In this document: piece after piece, positions 1-10,104 of the stretch
Layout of the letters: the number at the start of each line of letters is the position of its first letter
How positions within the stretch are numbered: the first letter of the stretch is position 1
DNA from: a bacterium
Lineage (GTDB): Bacteria > Zhuqueibacterota > QNDG01 > JAFGCO01
NCBI GenBank assembly: GCA_016932575.1
Contig: JAFGCO010000063.1
Coordinates: 1 to 64,000, forward strand
Reading direction: 5' to 3'
DNA: 64,000 nucleotides
Translations under genes and position numbers: made by a program
Notes under the pieces: generated by a model
Databases searched by the model: none
The model's input: the letters and a program-made list of their open reading frames with translations, nothing else
Told to the model about the DNA's origin: nothing

Positions 1-2081
1 CCTGGGGACCGGACTGGGGAGAGAACGGATATTTTCGGATCAGATGGGGCGAATGCCAGACAGGTGAATTTGCATCGTGTATCTGGAACCAAGTCGGTGG
101 AGAGAAAGATTATTCAGTATCGCTGTCATGTGATTCACTGACATTAACCGCAGGCGACTCGGCTGAATTTGAGATCACAATAAAAAATCAGAGTTCTACA
201 ACACTGGCGTGTCACATCGTAGATGCCGGTTTCAACACACTGTTTCATCCGGACAGCATTATGGCCTTTGATGATACATCCTTATGGTGCGGAGATCCTG
301 ATTTGTGTGGGTATCCTGGCAATTTCTTGGAAAATCTGGATACACCGCTGCTGGATCTAACCGGAACAATCAATCCTAAATTGACATTCATGACCCAATG
401 GGCGATAGCACCACCTTTTGATGGGAAGACATATGACGGGGCTGACGGTTGCAATGTCTGGGCGTCGGATGATGGAGGTAAAAATTACACAATCATCCGG
501 CCTTCCTATCCAGCATATACCTGTGAATATCTGTATGGTTTTAGCAGTAATGTTATGCCACTCTGGGGATTTGATGATCCGATTCCGGGCTGGGCGGGAT
601 TCAGCAATGGATGGGTACCAGCAGAATTTGATCTGAGCGCATTTCAATCAGACAGTGTGGTGATCCGCTTTTCATTCGCAGCTGATGAAGATACTATCAA
701 TCAATCCGAGCAGACTGGATTCTTTATCGATGAAATTCTGATAACTGATAACGAGCAGATTCTTTATGAGAATCACGGTTATAGCTTTGAAGGTATGTGC
801 AATACAGGATTGGGTGTCACCCAGCAGACAGACTGGTTGCATCTTGAACAGAATTATGTTTCAATAATTCAATATGATTCTGTAAAAGTCCCGGTTTCCG
901 TACACACGCACACACTGGAACCAGATACCTATCATGGAAATATTTTTGTATTCATCAATGATACAACAAGGCCTAACATGCCTCTTTTCTTTGACCTTTT
1001 GGTTGAACCAGCCGATCATGATATTGCTTTGAAAAGCATACTTTCTCCAGGAGAATTTATACCCATCCTCTGTCCGATCACGCCGCAGGTCAGGATTAAA
1101 AACATCGGAAAGAATACAGAATCCGAATTCGGCCTTGCTCTTGAGCTCAGTGTTGACAACATGCCGGCCTATACAGACACGGTATCAAATCTTACTCTGG
1201 CATCCATGCAGTCTATGACCGTTTTGTTTGATCCGATGGTTCTAACCGACAAGGCCGATTATGAGATGAATGTCTATCCTGTGGATTTGCCGGAAGACAA
1301 CAACCTCTTGAACAATGGTCTGGAAACCCGGGTGATGGTATCCAATCTCATCGATGATTTCGAACATGATCCTGTGTTGTGGACAATTGACAGGGATTGG
1401 AAGATTGCAGAATTCCAGACAGCCTATGAAGGCACCCACTGCGCAACCATACGGGCGGATAACGATTCGGATGCGGTTTTAATCTTTAATCCCGCACTGG
1501 ATCTCTCTTTAACAGATCAGGCAAGAATCCAATACCGGATCCGGTCAGGCAGCAGCGAAGGACAGCAGATCTGCTATTTTGAAATCAGTCCGGACAGCCT
1601 GAGCTGGACAAGAGCGGATTCTGTGACAGGGAGAGTGGAGTGGGAGCAGCGCCAGGTCGATCTGACGCCCATGATCCAGGCGGGACATGACAATCTGTGG
1701 TTCAGGTTTTATTACCATACAGAGAAAGTGAGAAAAAAGGATGTGTTCTGGATCGATAACATCGAGATCTATCCCGAGGATCCTTCCGGCATTGAGCGAG
1801 ACAGAATAAGGTCTCCATACACATGGAAGCTGGCTCATAACTATCCCAATCCGTTCAATCCGGTCACAAATATTCAATATACACTGCCGGTCGCGGCGCA
1901 TGTCGAGATCCGGATTTTCAATGCGCTGGGCCAGCAGGTGGCGTCTCTGATTGATGAAAAACAGCAGGCCGGCGTCTATCAAATGCAGTGGGACGGCAGC
2001 TGTTTTCCGTCGGGCCTGTATTTTTACCGGATTCAGGCGGGTGAATTTTGTGATATAAAGAAGTGCATGCTGCTGAAGTAA
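1..2081 (+). CDS. Secreted papain-family (C1A) cysteine peptidase, C-terminal part, with PNPFN-type sorting domain (5' partial)
   Basis: The reading frame is open from base 3 with no stop, so the gene begins upstream; the ATG at 261 is internal. The first residues read WGPDWGENGYFRIRWGEC, which matches the end of papain-like peptidases around the catalytic Asn (NSWG..WGE.GYFR). The catalytic Cys and His would lie outside the window. Next come a jelly-roll/MAM-like module (GFFIDEI motif, about base 310-770), a CARDB-like linker (about 1030-1340), a second jelly-roll module (about 1350-1780) and a C-terminal domain with YPNPFNPVTNIQYTLP, ending in KKCMLLK. This tail type is attached to type IX-secreted proteins in the FCB group. 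Inference: an exported, surface-attached or released protease. The peptidase call rests on about 30 residues; the secretion domain is clear. Confidence 0.8.
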   Translation, partial: WGPDWGENGYFRIRWGECQTGEFASCIWNQVGGEKDYSVSLSCDSLTLTAGDSAEFEITIKNQSSTTLACHIVDAGFNTLFHPDSIMAFDDTSLWCGDPDLCGYPGNFLENLDTPLLDLTGTINPKLTFMTQWAIAPPFDGKTYDGADGCNVWASDDGGKNYTIIRPSYPAYTCEYLYGFSSNVMPLWGFDDPIPGWAGFSNGWVPAEFDLSAFQSDSVVIRFSFAADEDTINQSEQTGFFIDEILITDNEQILYENHGYSFEGMCNTGLGVTQQTDWLHLEQNYVSIIQYDSVKVPVSVHTHTLEPDTYHGNIFVFINDTTRPNMPLFFDLLVEPADHDIALKSILSPGEFIPILCPITPQVRIKNIGKNTESEFGLALELSVDNMPAYTDTVSNLTLASMQSMTVLFDPMVLTDKADYEMNVYPVDLPEDNNLLNNGLETRVMVSNLIDDFEHDPVLWTIDRDWKIAEFQTAYEGTHCATIRADNDSDAVLIFNPALDLSLTDQARIQYRIRSGSSEGQQICYFEISPDSLSWTRADSVTGRVEWEQRQVDLTPMIQAGHDNLWFRFYYHTEKVRKKDVFWIDNIEIYPEDPSGIERDRIRSPYTWKLAHNYPNPFNPVTNIQYTLPVAAHVEIRIFNALGQQVASLIDEKQQAGVYQMQWDGSCFPSGLYFYRIQAGEFCDIKKCMLLK

Positions 2082-2145
2082 GGGTGGAGGGCTGTTTTTT
2101 TCACTGACAAGATCTCAGTTTGTGTGAAAATGGATAAAACCCCCT

Positions 2146-2188
2146 CCTCGATCCAAAGAACGGATCGAGGTCCCCCTTGTCAGGGGGA
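2146..2188. repeat. Pair of adjacent perfect hairpins
   Basis: CCTCGATCC (2146-2154) pairs with GGATCGAGG (2162-2170), followed at once by TCCCCC (2171-2176) pairing with GGGGGA (2183-2188). Similar C/G-rich palindromes are often dispersed between genes. Whether this one also terminates transcription of the preceding gene cannot be told, since no T-tract follows directly. Confidence 0.6.
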
Positions 2189-2253
2189 CAGTTTTTTTCT
2201 TGATACGAAAAACGGAGAAACAGAGTATTGGAATAACGGAGCAAAAAGCGCCA

Positions 2254-2298
2254 ATAAAACACCCGGGGACCCGCTTCGCTCGGCACCCGGAGTTTTAT
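2254..2298. repeat. Imperfect inverted repeat with CCCGGGG/CCCGG core
   Basis: ATAAAAC (2254-2260) pairs with GTTTTAT (2292-2298) around an inner, imperfect CCCGGG-type stem. The CACCCGG core is shared with the palindrome at 18581-18617, so both belong to a dispersed family of intergenic palindromes. Confidence 0.5.
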
Positions 2299-2666
2299 AT
2301 AACCTCAGGACCGTGGGAACGAGATGAATGTTTATATCAATCTTCCGTGATGCAACAATAAATGTGCTGATTGCAACAATAGTGATGGATTTTTTCGAGA
2401 ATTTAACTAAATTCGAAAAGCGGAGGTAATTGAAAAGACACCTGTGAATTCAATTTCAAAGGCATCTGTGCTATAAAGATAAATCAAGAACAGAAACAGG
2501 GATGGCTGTTTTTTTTTATCTTTCTGTTTTGTATCTTTATTTTAATAATCGGATGTCAGATACCTGAGGAGAAGAATTGGCCGGGATATCATATATTGTT
2601 TCATAGGCAATCCAATTGAGAATTGATGTTCTGTCAATCATGAGAGAGTGAAATAAGGAGGCAAAA

Positions 2667-5600
2667 ATGAAAGGTTATTGGCATAATGGCTGTCTGATTC
2701 TGTGCATTTGCTTGTTTGGAAATCGATCCGTTCTTACGGGTCAGCACTGGACCGATGAATTCGGGGGAAGGGCCCCGGATTCTCGTGTATTGGCGATCGA
2801 GGCGATAAATATTTCATGCAGTGAAAATGAGGTTTATGCGGGCGGCCGGTTTGTTGCAGTTGACAATCCGGAAGGCAGCCTTATTGTGAATCATATTGCC
2901 GGGTGGAGTTCACGCACCAGACAATGGTCATCGCTTGGTGACGGTATTCCCGGCGGTATCGTTTATGCGCTTGCGATGCATGGGGATGATCTGTATGCGG
3001 GCGGCTGTTTCTGTCTCAATCTGGGAGACGGTAATTATGCCAACAATATCGCGAAATGGGACGGGACAGCCTGGACCAATCTGGGCAGCGGTGTGGACAG
3101 TATCGTATACGCGATGGCGTTTCAGGGAAACGATCTGTATGTGGGAGGAGATCTTTTCAGGGCTGGTGAGCTTGTCAGCGTTCAGGGGATTGCCAGATGG
3201 GATGGGGACGAATGGCATGGGCTTGAAATGGATTGTCCTACAGCGCCAATGAATTTCTCGGGCGTGAACGGTATCGTATACAGTATCGGCATCGATCCAT
3301 TGAATGACAATCCGTTTGTCTATGTCGGAGGCGATTTTTCAAGGGCCGGTTGTCTCTATGCCGACAATATTGTCAAATGGGACGGCAGTGAATGGCAGAC
3401 ACTGGGAGGCGGGGTTGATAATAGCGTGTATGCGATTTCTGTGGATGGTAATGATGTTTATGCCGGAGGTGATTTTTTACATGCAGAAAATCCTGAAGTC
3501 CTTTTAATATCGACAACTCATATTGCGTGCTGGTCCGAAGATGATGATCACTGGCATCCATTGGATGATGGGCTTATTGGTCCTGTATATGCGATTGAAA
3601 TCGATCAAGACAATGTTTATGCAGGCGGTCGTTTTTCAGAGGGAATGGGGCCTCCCTATAATAATATTGCCATATGGGATGGCTTCAACTGGTCAGCTAT
3701 GGATGACGGCGTTAATGGTCCGGTCCGGGCACTTAGCATGATTCCGGATGGATCGCTTTATGCAGGAGGCGAATTTGCCGAGGCGAGCGATGTGGCCTCG
3801 CCGTATATCGCAGTCTGGGGAGATTATAAATATATCATGGATAATTCCCTCGAGTGGCTGACCGACTGGGCACCTTCCATGAATGAGAAGAATGGAGCAG
3901 GCATTCAGATTTCAATGAGTTCTTATCCCCATCCGGATTACGCACCGGCATTAAAAAGAAAGAGAATCGTTATTCATTTTGATATATTCCAAGGCGGATT
4001 TAATTATGGGAGTGACGTGGTTCCTGAAGGAGGGATTGCCCCCGGAAGTATTATTTCCAACGCCAAGCTTAAATTATACTTTAAGGATTGGGAATGGTAT
4101 CCTGATAATGCGGAGCCGGATTTCAGATGGTACGACGTTCATCCGATAAAAATACCCTGGAAAGAATATACATCCTGCTGGAACAGCAATAATGACGAAC
4201 CGGATCATGTTGCATGGAACGGCTGTGATCCGGCAGGTGATGAATGGGCTGATTCCGAGCCTTGTGCCTCTTTACACAGAATTGGCTTTGATTCGGAATG
4301 GATCGGCGGGGTGAAAGTGAACTATTTTGAATGGGCGGGAGAAGGATTGGATATGCTGGTTCAGCGCTGGATTAACAGTCCTGAAGAAAATCATGGCATG
4401 CTAATAAAAATACGGAGAGATGAGAATAATAAGAACGTTGATGTCCGGTTTCATTCATCAGAGTCGACCATACTTGACTGTGCCCTGCATCCAAGACTGA
4501 CTTTTGATCTGGAACCCAATCCTTTAAGCAGCAGCTCATCCGATTCATACGGATGCAGTTGGGGTGACTATGATAATGACGGATTTATGGATCTGTTTGT
4601 CACAAATTTTCAGAATCGATATGAAATTGACGGCATGTCCGCCATCTTCTTTGAAAAAAACTTTCTGTTTCATAACCATGGGGACGGGACCTTTCGGAAG
4701 GTGACGGATGAGGCCAATTTAAGTGAGATCGGGGGTTCCAGGTCCGCCTGCTGGGCCCATCTGGATGAAGATGCGTACCTGGATCTCTTTGTCGTGAATA
4801 CCAATCCCGCCAATCCGCTTGCTCTGCCGCATGGCGCAGGTAACTGTTATTACCGGAACTGCGGTGACGGATCCTTTGAACGACAGGAAGATACACCCTT
4901 TGGCGACAGCGGAACCGCCTGCTGCTGCGGTGATTTTGATCAGGACGGAGATCTGGACCTTTATATCACCAATGTTCACAACGGAGGAGCTGCCCAAAAT
5001 CAGCTCAATAAAAATAACGGGGACGGCACATTTACGGCCGTTTCCTCCGATAATCCGGATCTGGGCATCATTTCATCGGATGCCGGCGGCAATGCATGTA
5101 CCTGGATTGATTATGATAATGACGATGATCTGGATCTGTTTGTCGTCAATTCGGATCAGTCTAATTTTTTATATAAAAATCTGGGGCCCGATCAGGATTT
5201 CCGGTTTCAGAAAATTATGCTGACAACGCCGGGGAATATCATTTACCATGAAGGCATTGACTGTCAGGGATGCAGCTGGGGGGATTATAACAATGACGGT
5301 GATCCGGATTTATTTATTACCTGTTATGATGGCAATAATGCACTGTATGCCAATCTGGGAAATGGTTTATTCAGAAGGATTCTCTGGCCCAGCTGTGTGG
5401 TGACCGATGGAGGAAAATCAAGAGGAAGCTGCTGGGGAGATTATGACAATGACGGCGATCTGGATCTGTATGTCGCCAATGACGGGAACGAGAAAAATTT
5501 TCTGTATGAAAATGATGGCGATGGAGACTTTACAAGAATTTATCCGGGTGATATCACAAATGATGAAGATCAATCCAACGGATGCGCCTGGGCGGATTGT

Positions 5601-6335
5601 GACCGGGACGGCGATCTGGATCTTTTTGTGGCAAACCGGCAGGGATCGGACAATAAGATATACTATAATTGTCATTCCACTGATAATCATTGGATCGGAA
5701 TTCATTGCGAGGGAAATTTATTCTCAAATGTTTCAGCCATAGGTGCCAGGGTTTATGTGACTGCGACCCTCAATGATGAAGAGGTGACACAGATGAGAAT
5801 CATCTCTTCACAATCCGGTCTGGCAGGTCAGAACAGTCTGGATGTCCATTTCGGTCTGGGGAATGCCGTGCAGGTCAGTAAAATTGCCGTAAAATGGCCA
5901 AGCAGCCCTCTGCAGGAATTTGAAGAACTTGACGGAGATCCGATTCAGGCCGATGCCTATTATACCCTTATTGAAGGCGGTGAAATTCAATTATTGTCCT
6001 CACAAATGACAGAGGTTCAATCGAACAATAACCATGCAGGTGAATTTGAACTCTATCAGAATTTTCCCAATCCGTTCAATCCGGATACAAAAATAGCCTA
6101 TCAGCTGCCCGAAGAAGCGGACGTGACGCTTAAAATTTATGATATGCAGGGCAGAGAGATTTGGAGACAGTTTAGAAAACATCAGTCCGCAGGTCATCAC
6201 CGGATTGTCTGGAACGGATTGGATCGATTCGGAAACAGAGTGGCTTCAGGCGTGTATGTGTACAGAATTGAATTGAAGACCGGAGCGGAAAAAATGCGGT
6301 ATATCAACGCCAGAAAATTGATTTTAATTAAATAA
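2667..6335 (+). CDS. Large secreted beta-propeller / DNRLRE-like / FG-GAP repeat protein with ASPIC-UnbV region and PNPFN sorting domain
   Basis: 1222 residues. The start is fixed by AAGGAGG seven bases upstream and by a hydrophobic signal peptide (residues about 1-25, ending near LTGQ). Residues about 40-400 carry eight or so repeats of the type VYAGG.F...NIAKWDG..W..LG.GV, a kelch-like propeller pattern. Residues about 410-625 resemble a DNRLRE domain (AKLKLYF ... LVQRWINSP ... MLIKI). Residues about 630-1020 hold FG-GAP/VCBS repeats (CSWGDYDNDGDLDLFV), probably Ca2+-binding through the D.DNDGD loops. Residues about 1030-1100 look like ASPIC/UnbV (VKWPSS). The C-terminus (YQNFPNPFNPDTKIAYQLP to KLILIK) is a type IX-like sorting domain. 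Likely a surface adhesin or polysaccharide-interacting protein; no catalytic domain is visible. Confidence 0.85.
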   Translation: MKGYWHNGCLILCICLFGNRSVLTGQHWTDEFGGRAPDSRVLAIEAINISCSENEVYAGGRFVAVDNPEGSLIVNHIAGWSSRTRQWSSLGDGIPGGIVYALAMHGDDLYAGGCFCLNLGDGNYANNIAKWDGTAWTNLGSGVDSIVYAMAFQGNDLYVGGDLFRAGELVSVQGIARWDGDEWHGLEMDCPTAPMNFSGVNGIVYSIGIDPLNDNPFVYVGGDFSRAGCLYADNIVKWDGSEWQTLGGGVDNSVYAISVDGNDVYAGGDFLHAENPEVLLISTTHIACWSEDDDHWHPLDDGLIGPVYAIEIDQDNVYAGGRFSEGMGPPYNNIAIWDGFNWSAMDDGVNGPVRALSMIPDGSLYAGGEFAEASDVASPYIAVWGDYKYIMDNSLEWLTDWAPSMNEKNGAGIQISMSSYPHPDYAPALKRKRIVIHFDIFQGGFNYGSDVVPEGGIAPGSIISNAKLKLYFKDWEWYPDNAEPDFRWYDVHPIKIPWKEYTSCWNSNNDEPDHVAWNGCDPAGDEWADSEPCASLHRIGFDSEWIGGVKVNYFEWAGEGLDMLVQRWINSPEENHGMLIKIRRDENNKNVDVRFHSSESTILDCALHPRLTFDLEPNPLSSSSSDSYGCSWGDYDNDGFMDLFVTNFQNRYEIDGMSAIFFEKNFLFHNHGDGTFRKVTDEANLSEIGGSRSACWAHLDEDAYLDLFVVNTNPANPLALPHGAGNCYYRNCGDGSFERQEDTPFGDSGTACCCGDFDQDGDLDLYITNVHNGGAAQNQLNKNNGDGTFTAVSSDNPDLGIISSDAGGNACTWIDYDNDDDLDLFVVNSDQSNFLYKNLGPDQDFRFQKIMLTTPGNIIYHEGIDCQGCSWGDYNNDGDPDLFITCYDGNNALYANLGNGLFRRILWPSCVVTDGGKSRGSCWGDYDNDGDLDLYVANDGNEKNFLYENDGDGDFTRIYPGDITNDEDQSNGCAWADCDRDGDLDLFVANRQGSDNKIYYNCHSTDNHWIGIHCEGNLFSNVSAIGARVYVTATLNDEEVTQMRIISSQSGLAGQNSLDVHFGLGNAVQVSKIAVKWPSSPLQEFEELDGDPIQADAYYTLIEGGEIQLLSSQMTEVQSNNNHAGEFELYQNFPNPFNPDTKIAYQLPEEADVTLKIYDMQGREIWRQFRKHQSAGHHRIVWNGLDRFGNRVASGVYVYRIELKTGAEKMRYINARKLILIK

Positions 6336-6388
6336 TGACAAATGGTATTTGTCTGCTGAGGATGTTAATGAATCAACGGGAGAGAATC

Positions 6389-9300
6389 ATGAAAACAGAA
6401 ATTCTGCAAATTGTTATCCTATTGCTGATTGCCAACTGCATCTGCCTGGCGGGCGTGACCTCGCCCAATGGCGGGGAGCAGATATGTTCGGGCTCTACAT
6501 ATACCATTACCTGGACCATTGACAATCCCATGACGTTGCCGCCGCTTTTTCTCAACAAGGCGACCATCTATTTTTCAAAGTATGCACCTGTTCCTATTTG
6601 GCAACCGATTGCGGAAGATGTGAACAATAACGGATCATGGGACTGGAACGTGCCGGTATATACATCGGATGAAACCCATTGCAGAATCCGGGTGAAAACA
6701 CCGGAATATGACGATGTCTGCGATGCGGTGTTTACGATCAAAGCACCGGATATTGAGGTTACGGCACCGGGGAGTGGAGAGGGGTTATGGCCGGGTGAGA
6801 CATTTATAATTCAATGGGATTCAGAATGTATTAGCGGAGCGGTTGAAATTGCTTTAAAATGCAATAAAGCAACTACTATTATTGATGCTTCTGCTGCCAA
6901 TACAGGATCGTATAACTGGGTTGTGCCAGATTTTCCGTCCACTTTTTGCAGAATACAGATTACGGACACGGAAAGCGGCGTATCTGATATAAGCGATAGT
7001 TTTACAATCATGGAACCCTATATCACAGTGACCTATCCCAACGGCGGAGAAATTATCCGGGTCGATGATCCATGCACGATTACCTGGGATTCCAGAGGCA
7101 CCAGCGGAAAGGTGAGAATTTTGCATGATCAGGGGTCAGGAGGCGCATCATGGGGATGGAGAAGTATTGCAAGCGATATCGATGCTGCTGACGGAATGCA
7201 TGACTGGACCCCTGATATTTTTCAATTTGATCCCAATTATTTGATCAAGATTGTTGATATGGATGGTAACCCCTCGGATATATCGGACGGCAGTTTTTTA
7301 CTGCAGGGTATCCGCCTGGTCTATGGCCATCTCTATCATTGTTCGGGTTCAGAATGGATGATTAAATGGAGGTCAAGTGCAACAAGCGGCCATCTGAATC
7401 TGTATTCTTCAAGTACCGGTGAGGCTCCCTGGAATTTTGAAAGCGAGCTTGAATCAGATGCTGGTGATACATCAACACAAACCTTTGTATGGACGGCTCC
7501 GGATGAACCTTCTGATCATTTTCGGATTAAAATCGAAGATGCTGAAGATCCGACTTTGTTCACAGTCAGTAATGAATATGTTGTTCTGCCATCACCAGGA
7601 TTTCATGTTTACGGTCCCGGAGCAGGAGAACGATTTACCAAATGCACATATTATTCAGTACCGAATATCGGATGGATATCGTGCGGTATGAGCAGTGAGG
7701 TGGTCCTCGAATATTCCATTGACAACGGAGATCATTGGCACGAGATTGAAACTGTTGAAAACGAAGATGGTTATAATGAATACCTGCCCTGGTACATACC
7801 GGATGATATAACATCCACATCACATCAATGTAAAATAAGAGTTACGGATCAGACAACCGGTATTTTTGGTGAAGGTGAAAATTTTTCAATTTATATTCCT
7901 GCATTACAGTTATTGACTCCAAATGGCGGGGATATCTGGCCGATTGGTTCCACACAGGAGATATCATGTATAGTCACAGATTATCAGCCTATTTTTGGAT
8001 ATTTGATATTTTCGTATTCGATTGATTCAGGTGAGCATTGGGAGGATATTGAAATATTACCACCATATGATTCTGATTATTGGGAATGTTCATATGAATG
8101 GCACATTGAAGAAGACATTGATCCCTCAGATCAATGTTTGATAAAAGCGTACCTTGCCGGAATGGCTTACCCGGATGAGAACTGTACGACAAGTGACACA
8201 AGTGATGTATTTACCCTGTGCCAACCTCATATTGAGTTTGTCAAACCCGAAATGAATGAAAATCTTCTTGCTGATGAAAACTACACCATCCGCTGGGATG
8301 TATGCGGCACAAGCGGCCTTTTGAAAATCGAATTCCTGCAGGCAGGTGCCGGAGAGCTTGAGCTGCTTGGCGAAAACATACCGGCTGACCAGTGCACACT
8401 TTCCTGGTCCGTACCGGATTTGAATGGCATGAATCATCGTCTTACAATTACAGATATGGCTTCGCCGGATTATTTTGATTGGGTATATTTTAATATCCGG
8501 GGAAGCTGCGAAGCGCCTGCTGTCTGGATTCCAGATTATACGGTATGCGGCCTGGATACGATTATTGTGGATGTGATGCTTTCAGGTAATGAAGATCCAA
8601 TTGATTCATTTGAATTCACTCTGAACGCCAGCAACTGGGAAATGGTTGATTTTCTTTACGTTCAAAGAGGTGATTTAACCGAACATTTTGATAACTTTGA
8701 TTTTACGATTCCCGATCCGGACAATGAAGTGGATATTTCCGCGTCCTCAGCAATATCAATTCCTTCAAACAGTCAGGGCAGCCTTGCAAGGGTACTCACA
8801 CGTGTTTATTGTTTTGAGGGTTCAGCCTATGAGCCGAACTCAAATTTAACTTTGATCAACAGAGTAGGCGACATCAGTACATACAATCACTGTGCCGGTC
8901 TTATTGAAGGCGAATTTTGTTCCAAGGGCGACATCAACTGCGATCATATTATTGATGACAAGGATTATCACTGGGTCATTGATTATTTTATGAGCCATTA
9001 CACTTACGGTTATCCGGAATGCTGCGGTCAATGCCAGCTGGATGTGCTTGATGTGGTGTACGACGAAAGGATCACGCTGGCCGATGCGCGTGTGCTTTAT
9101 ACAGCCTGGGAAAACAGTGCTCTGCCTCCTGTGGATGTGGAGTCGCCTGTTTCTCCTGAAGAGGGTATCGAGGTTATTTTTACACAGCTTGAATGTCAGC
9201 CCGGCGATGATGTGGACATTGAAGTCACGCTCGATAATCCTCTCAATCTCAGTGAATTCGGATTGTATGTATCTTACAGACCTGGATTTATGTCATTTGA

Positions 9301-9886
9301 AGGGATTACTGCAGGCAGCCTGACCGGCGGATGGGATTTCCTGGATGCGAATCCGATTCCCACTTCTGAAGGACCTCCGGAAAGCAGCGGATTACTGATG
9401 TTAGGAGGCTTCAACTCGGAGAGCATCACAAGCGGTACAGAAGGCACACTGATGGTATTGCATTTTCACGTTCATGAAGATGCAGAAGGATACAGCACCA
9501 TTGATGTGCTTGATTATTTTGATGGATTGCGCCGGGCTGGATACAGGGTGGGTCATGTCGGGATCGCTGAATCAACTGCAATGAAACTGAAAGATAGCCG
9601 GATCCCTCAGGAGTACAGTCTGGGCAAAGCGTATCCCAATCCGTTCAATCAGAACATGCGTTTTGATTTTCATCTGCCGGAAAGAACGGATGTGCATGTC
9701 GAGATATTTGACACACGCGGCACACTGGTCAGAACGCTCATATCCAAAACCCTGTCGCCGGGTGTGTATCAGGCGGAATGGAACGGACTGGATGATCAAT
9801 ACCGGGCGGTCGCATCCGGGCAGTATGTGTACCGGTTGAAGAGCGATGCGTTTACGGCCATGGAGAAGTGTATTCTGCTGAAATAG
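6389..9886 (+). CDS. Secreted multi-repeat protein with PNGGE (Kre9/Knh1-like) repeats, cohesin- and dockerin-like modules and PNPFN sorting domain
   Basis: 1165 residues from ATG 6389, chosen because GGGAGAG precedes it and a clean signal peptide follows (MKTEILQIVILLLIANCICLAG). The longer frame from 6335 overlaps the previous stop and adds a non-signal prefix. About seven repeats of roughly 95 residues begin with PNGGE..., carry ITW in the first strand and end in FRI.I.D; this is the Kre9/Knh1-like fold common in FCB surface proteins. Residues about 700-800 resemble a cohesin, about 810-865 a dockerin (GDINCDHIIDDKDY), and about 875-1000 a second cohesin. The tail has YPNPFNQNMRFDFHLP and ends MEKCILLK. 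Cys residues are frequent. It follows the preceding gene by 53 bp and may be co-transcribed. Likely structural or adhesive at the cell surface. Confidence 0.8.
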   Translation: MKTEILQIVILLLIANCICLAGVTSPNGGEQICSGSTYTITWTIDNPMTLPPLFLNKATIYFSKYAPVPIWQPIAEDVNNNGSWDWNVPVYTSDETHCRIRVKTPEYDDVCDAVFTIKAPDIEVTAPGSGEGLWPGETFIIQWDSECISGAVEIALKCNKATTIIDASAANTGSYNWVVPDFPSTFCRIQITDTESGVSDISDSFTIMEPYITVTYPNGGEIIRVDDPCTITWDSRGTSGKVRILHDQGSGGASWGWRSIASDIDAADGMHDWTPDIFQFDPNYLIKIVDMDGNPSDISDGSFLLQGIRLVYGHLYHCSGSEWMIKWRSSATSGHLNLYSSSTGEAPWNFESELESDAGDTSTQTFVWTAPDEPSDHFRIKIEDAEDPTLFTVSNEYVVLPSPGFHVYGPGAGERFTKCTYYSVPNIGWISCGMSSEVVLEYSIDNGDHWHEIETVENEDGYNEYLPWYIPDDITSTSHQCKIRVTDQTTGIFGEGENFSIYIPALQLLTPNGGDIWPIGSTQEISCIVTDYQPIFGYLIFSYSIDSGEHWEDIEILPPYDSDYWECSYEWHIEEDIDPSDQCLIKAYLAGMAYPDENCTTSDTSDVFTLCQPHIEFVKPEMNENLLADENYTIRWDVCGTSGLLKIEFLQAGAGELELLGENIPADQCTLSWSVPDLNGMNHRLTITDMASPDYFDWVYFNIRGSCEAPAVWIPDYTVCGLDTIIVDVMLSGNEDPIDSFEFTLNASNWEMVDFLYVQRGDLTEHFDNFDFTIPDPDNEVDISASSAISIPSNSQGSLARVLTRVYCFEGSAYEPNSNLTLINRVGDISTYNHCAGLIEGEFCSKGDINCDHIIDDKDYHWVIDYFMSHYTYGYPECCGQCQLDVLDVVYDERITLADARVLYTAWENSALPPVDVESPVSPEEGIEVIFTQLECQPGDDVDIEVTLDNPLNLSEFGLYVSYRPGFMSFEGITAGSLTGGWDFLDANPIPTSEGPPESSGLLMLGGFNSESITSGTEGTLMVLHFHVHEDAEGYSTIDVLDYFDGLRRAGYRVGHVGIAESTAMKLKDSRIPQEYSLGKAYPNPFNQNMRFDFHLPERTDVHVEIFDTRGTLVRTLISKTLSPGVYQAEWNGLDDQYRAVASGQYVYRLKSDAFTAMEKCILLK

Positions 9887-9946
9887 CAGCCGGACAGCTG
9901 ATTAACAGCCTGGCCTGTGATCTATTCAGGAAGGCCGATAAAAATC

Positions 9947-9983
9947 AACCCTGTCAGAGCATTGAGCTCTGGCGGGGTTTTTT
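9947..9983 (+). terminator. Rho-independent terminator after the surface-protein genes
   Basis: AACCCTGTCAGAGC pairs with GCTCTGGCGGGGTT around a short ATTGA loop, with small mismatches, followed by a run of six T. It closes the transcription unit of the three exported proteins. Confidence 0.85.
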
Positions 9984-10104
9984 AGTGATATCCGGGATCG
10001 TTGTTATTTTACCTGCAATGAATCTAAAAATGAATTGATTTTAAATTCTGTAATTTTTATACTCATTTATAGAACTTTGATTCAACCATTGATCAGGAGT
10101 ATGC

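Larger units (their letters stand above)
2082..2666. other. 585-bp intergenic region with hairpin repeats and a possible gene remnant
   Basis: The region holds three inverted repeats near its start (listed separately) and no intact gene. A frame from 2434 to 2619 has no ATG, GTG or TTG start but encodes a hydrophobic stretch ending in IIGC followed by a polar segment, as in a lipoprotein signal peptide. It looks like a relic. Just before the next gene is a strong Shine-Dalgarno site, AAGGAGG, at about 2655-2661. Confidence 0.5.

Noticed and set aside
6335-6388. Upstream start for the PNGGE-repeat protein
   Set aside because: It overlaps the previous stop and would hide the signal peptide; ATG 6389 has GGGAGAG and an ideal signal sequence.
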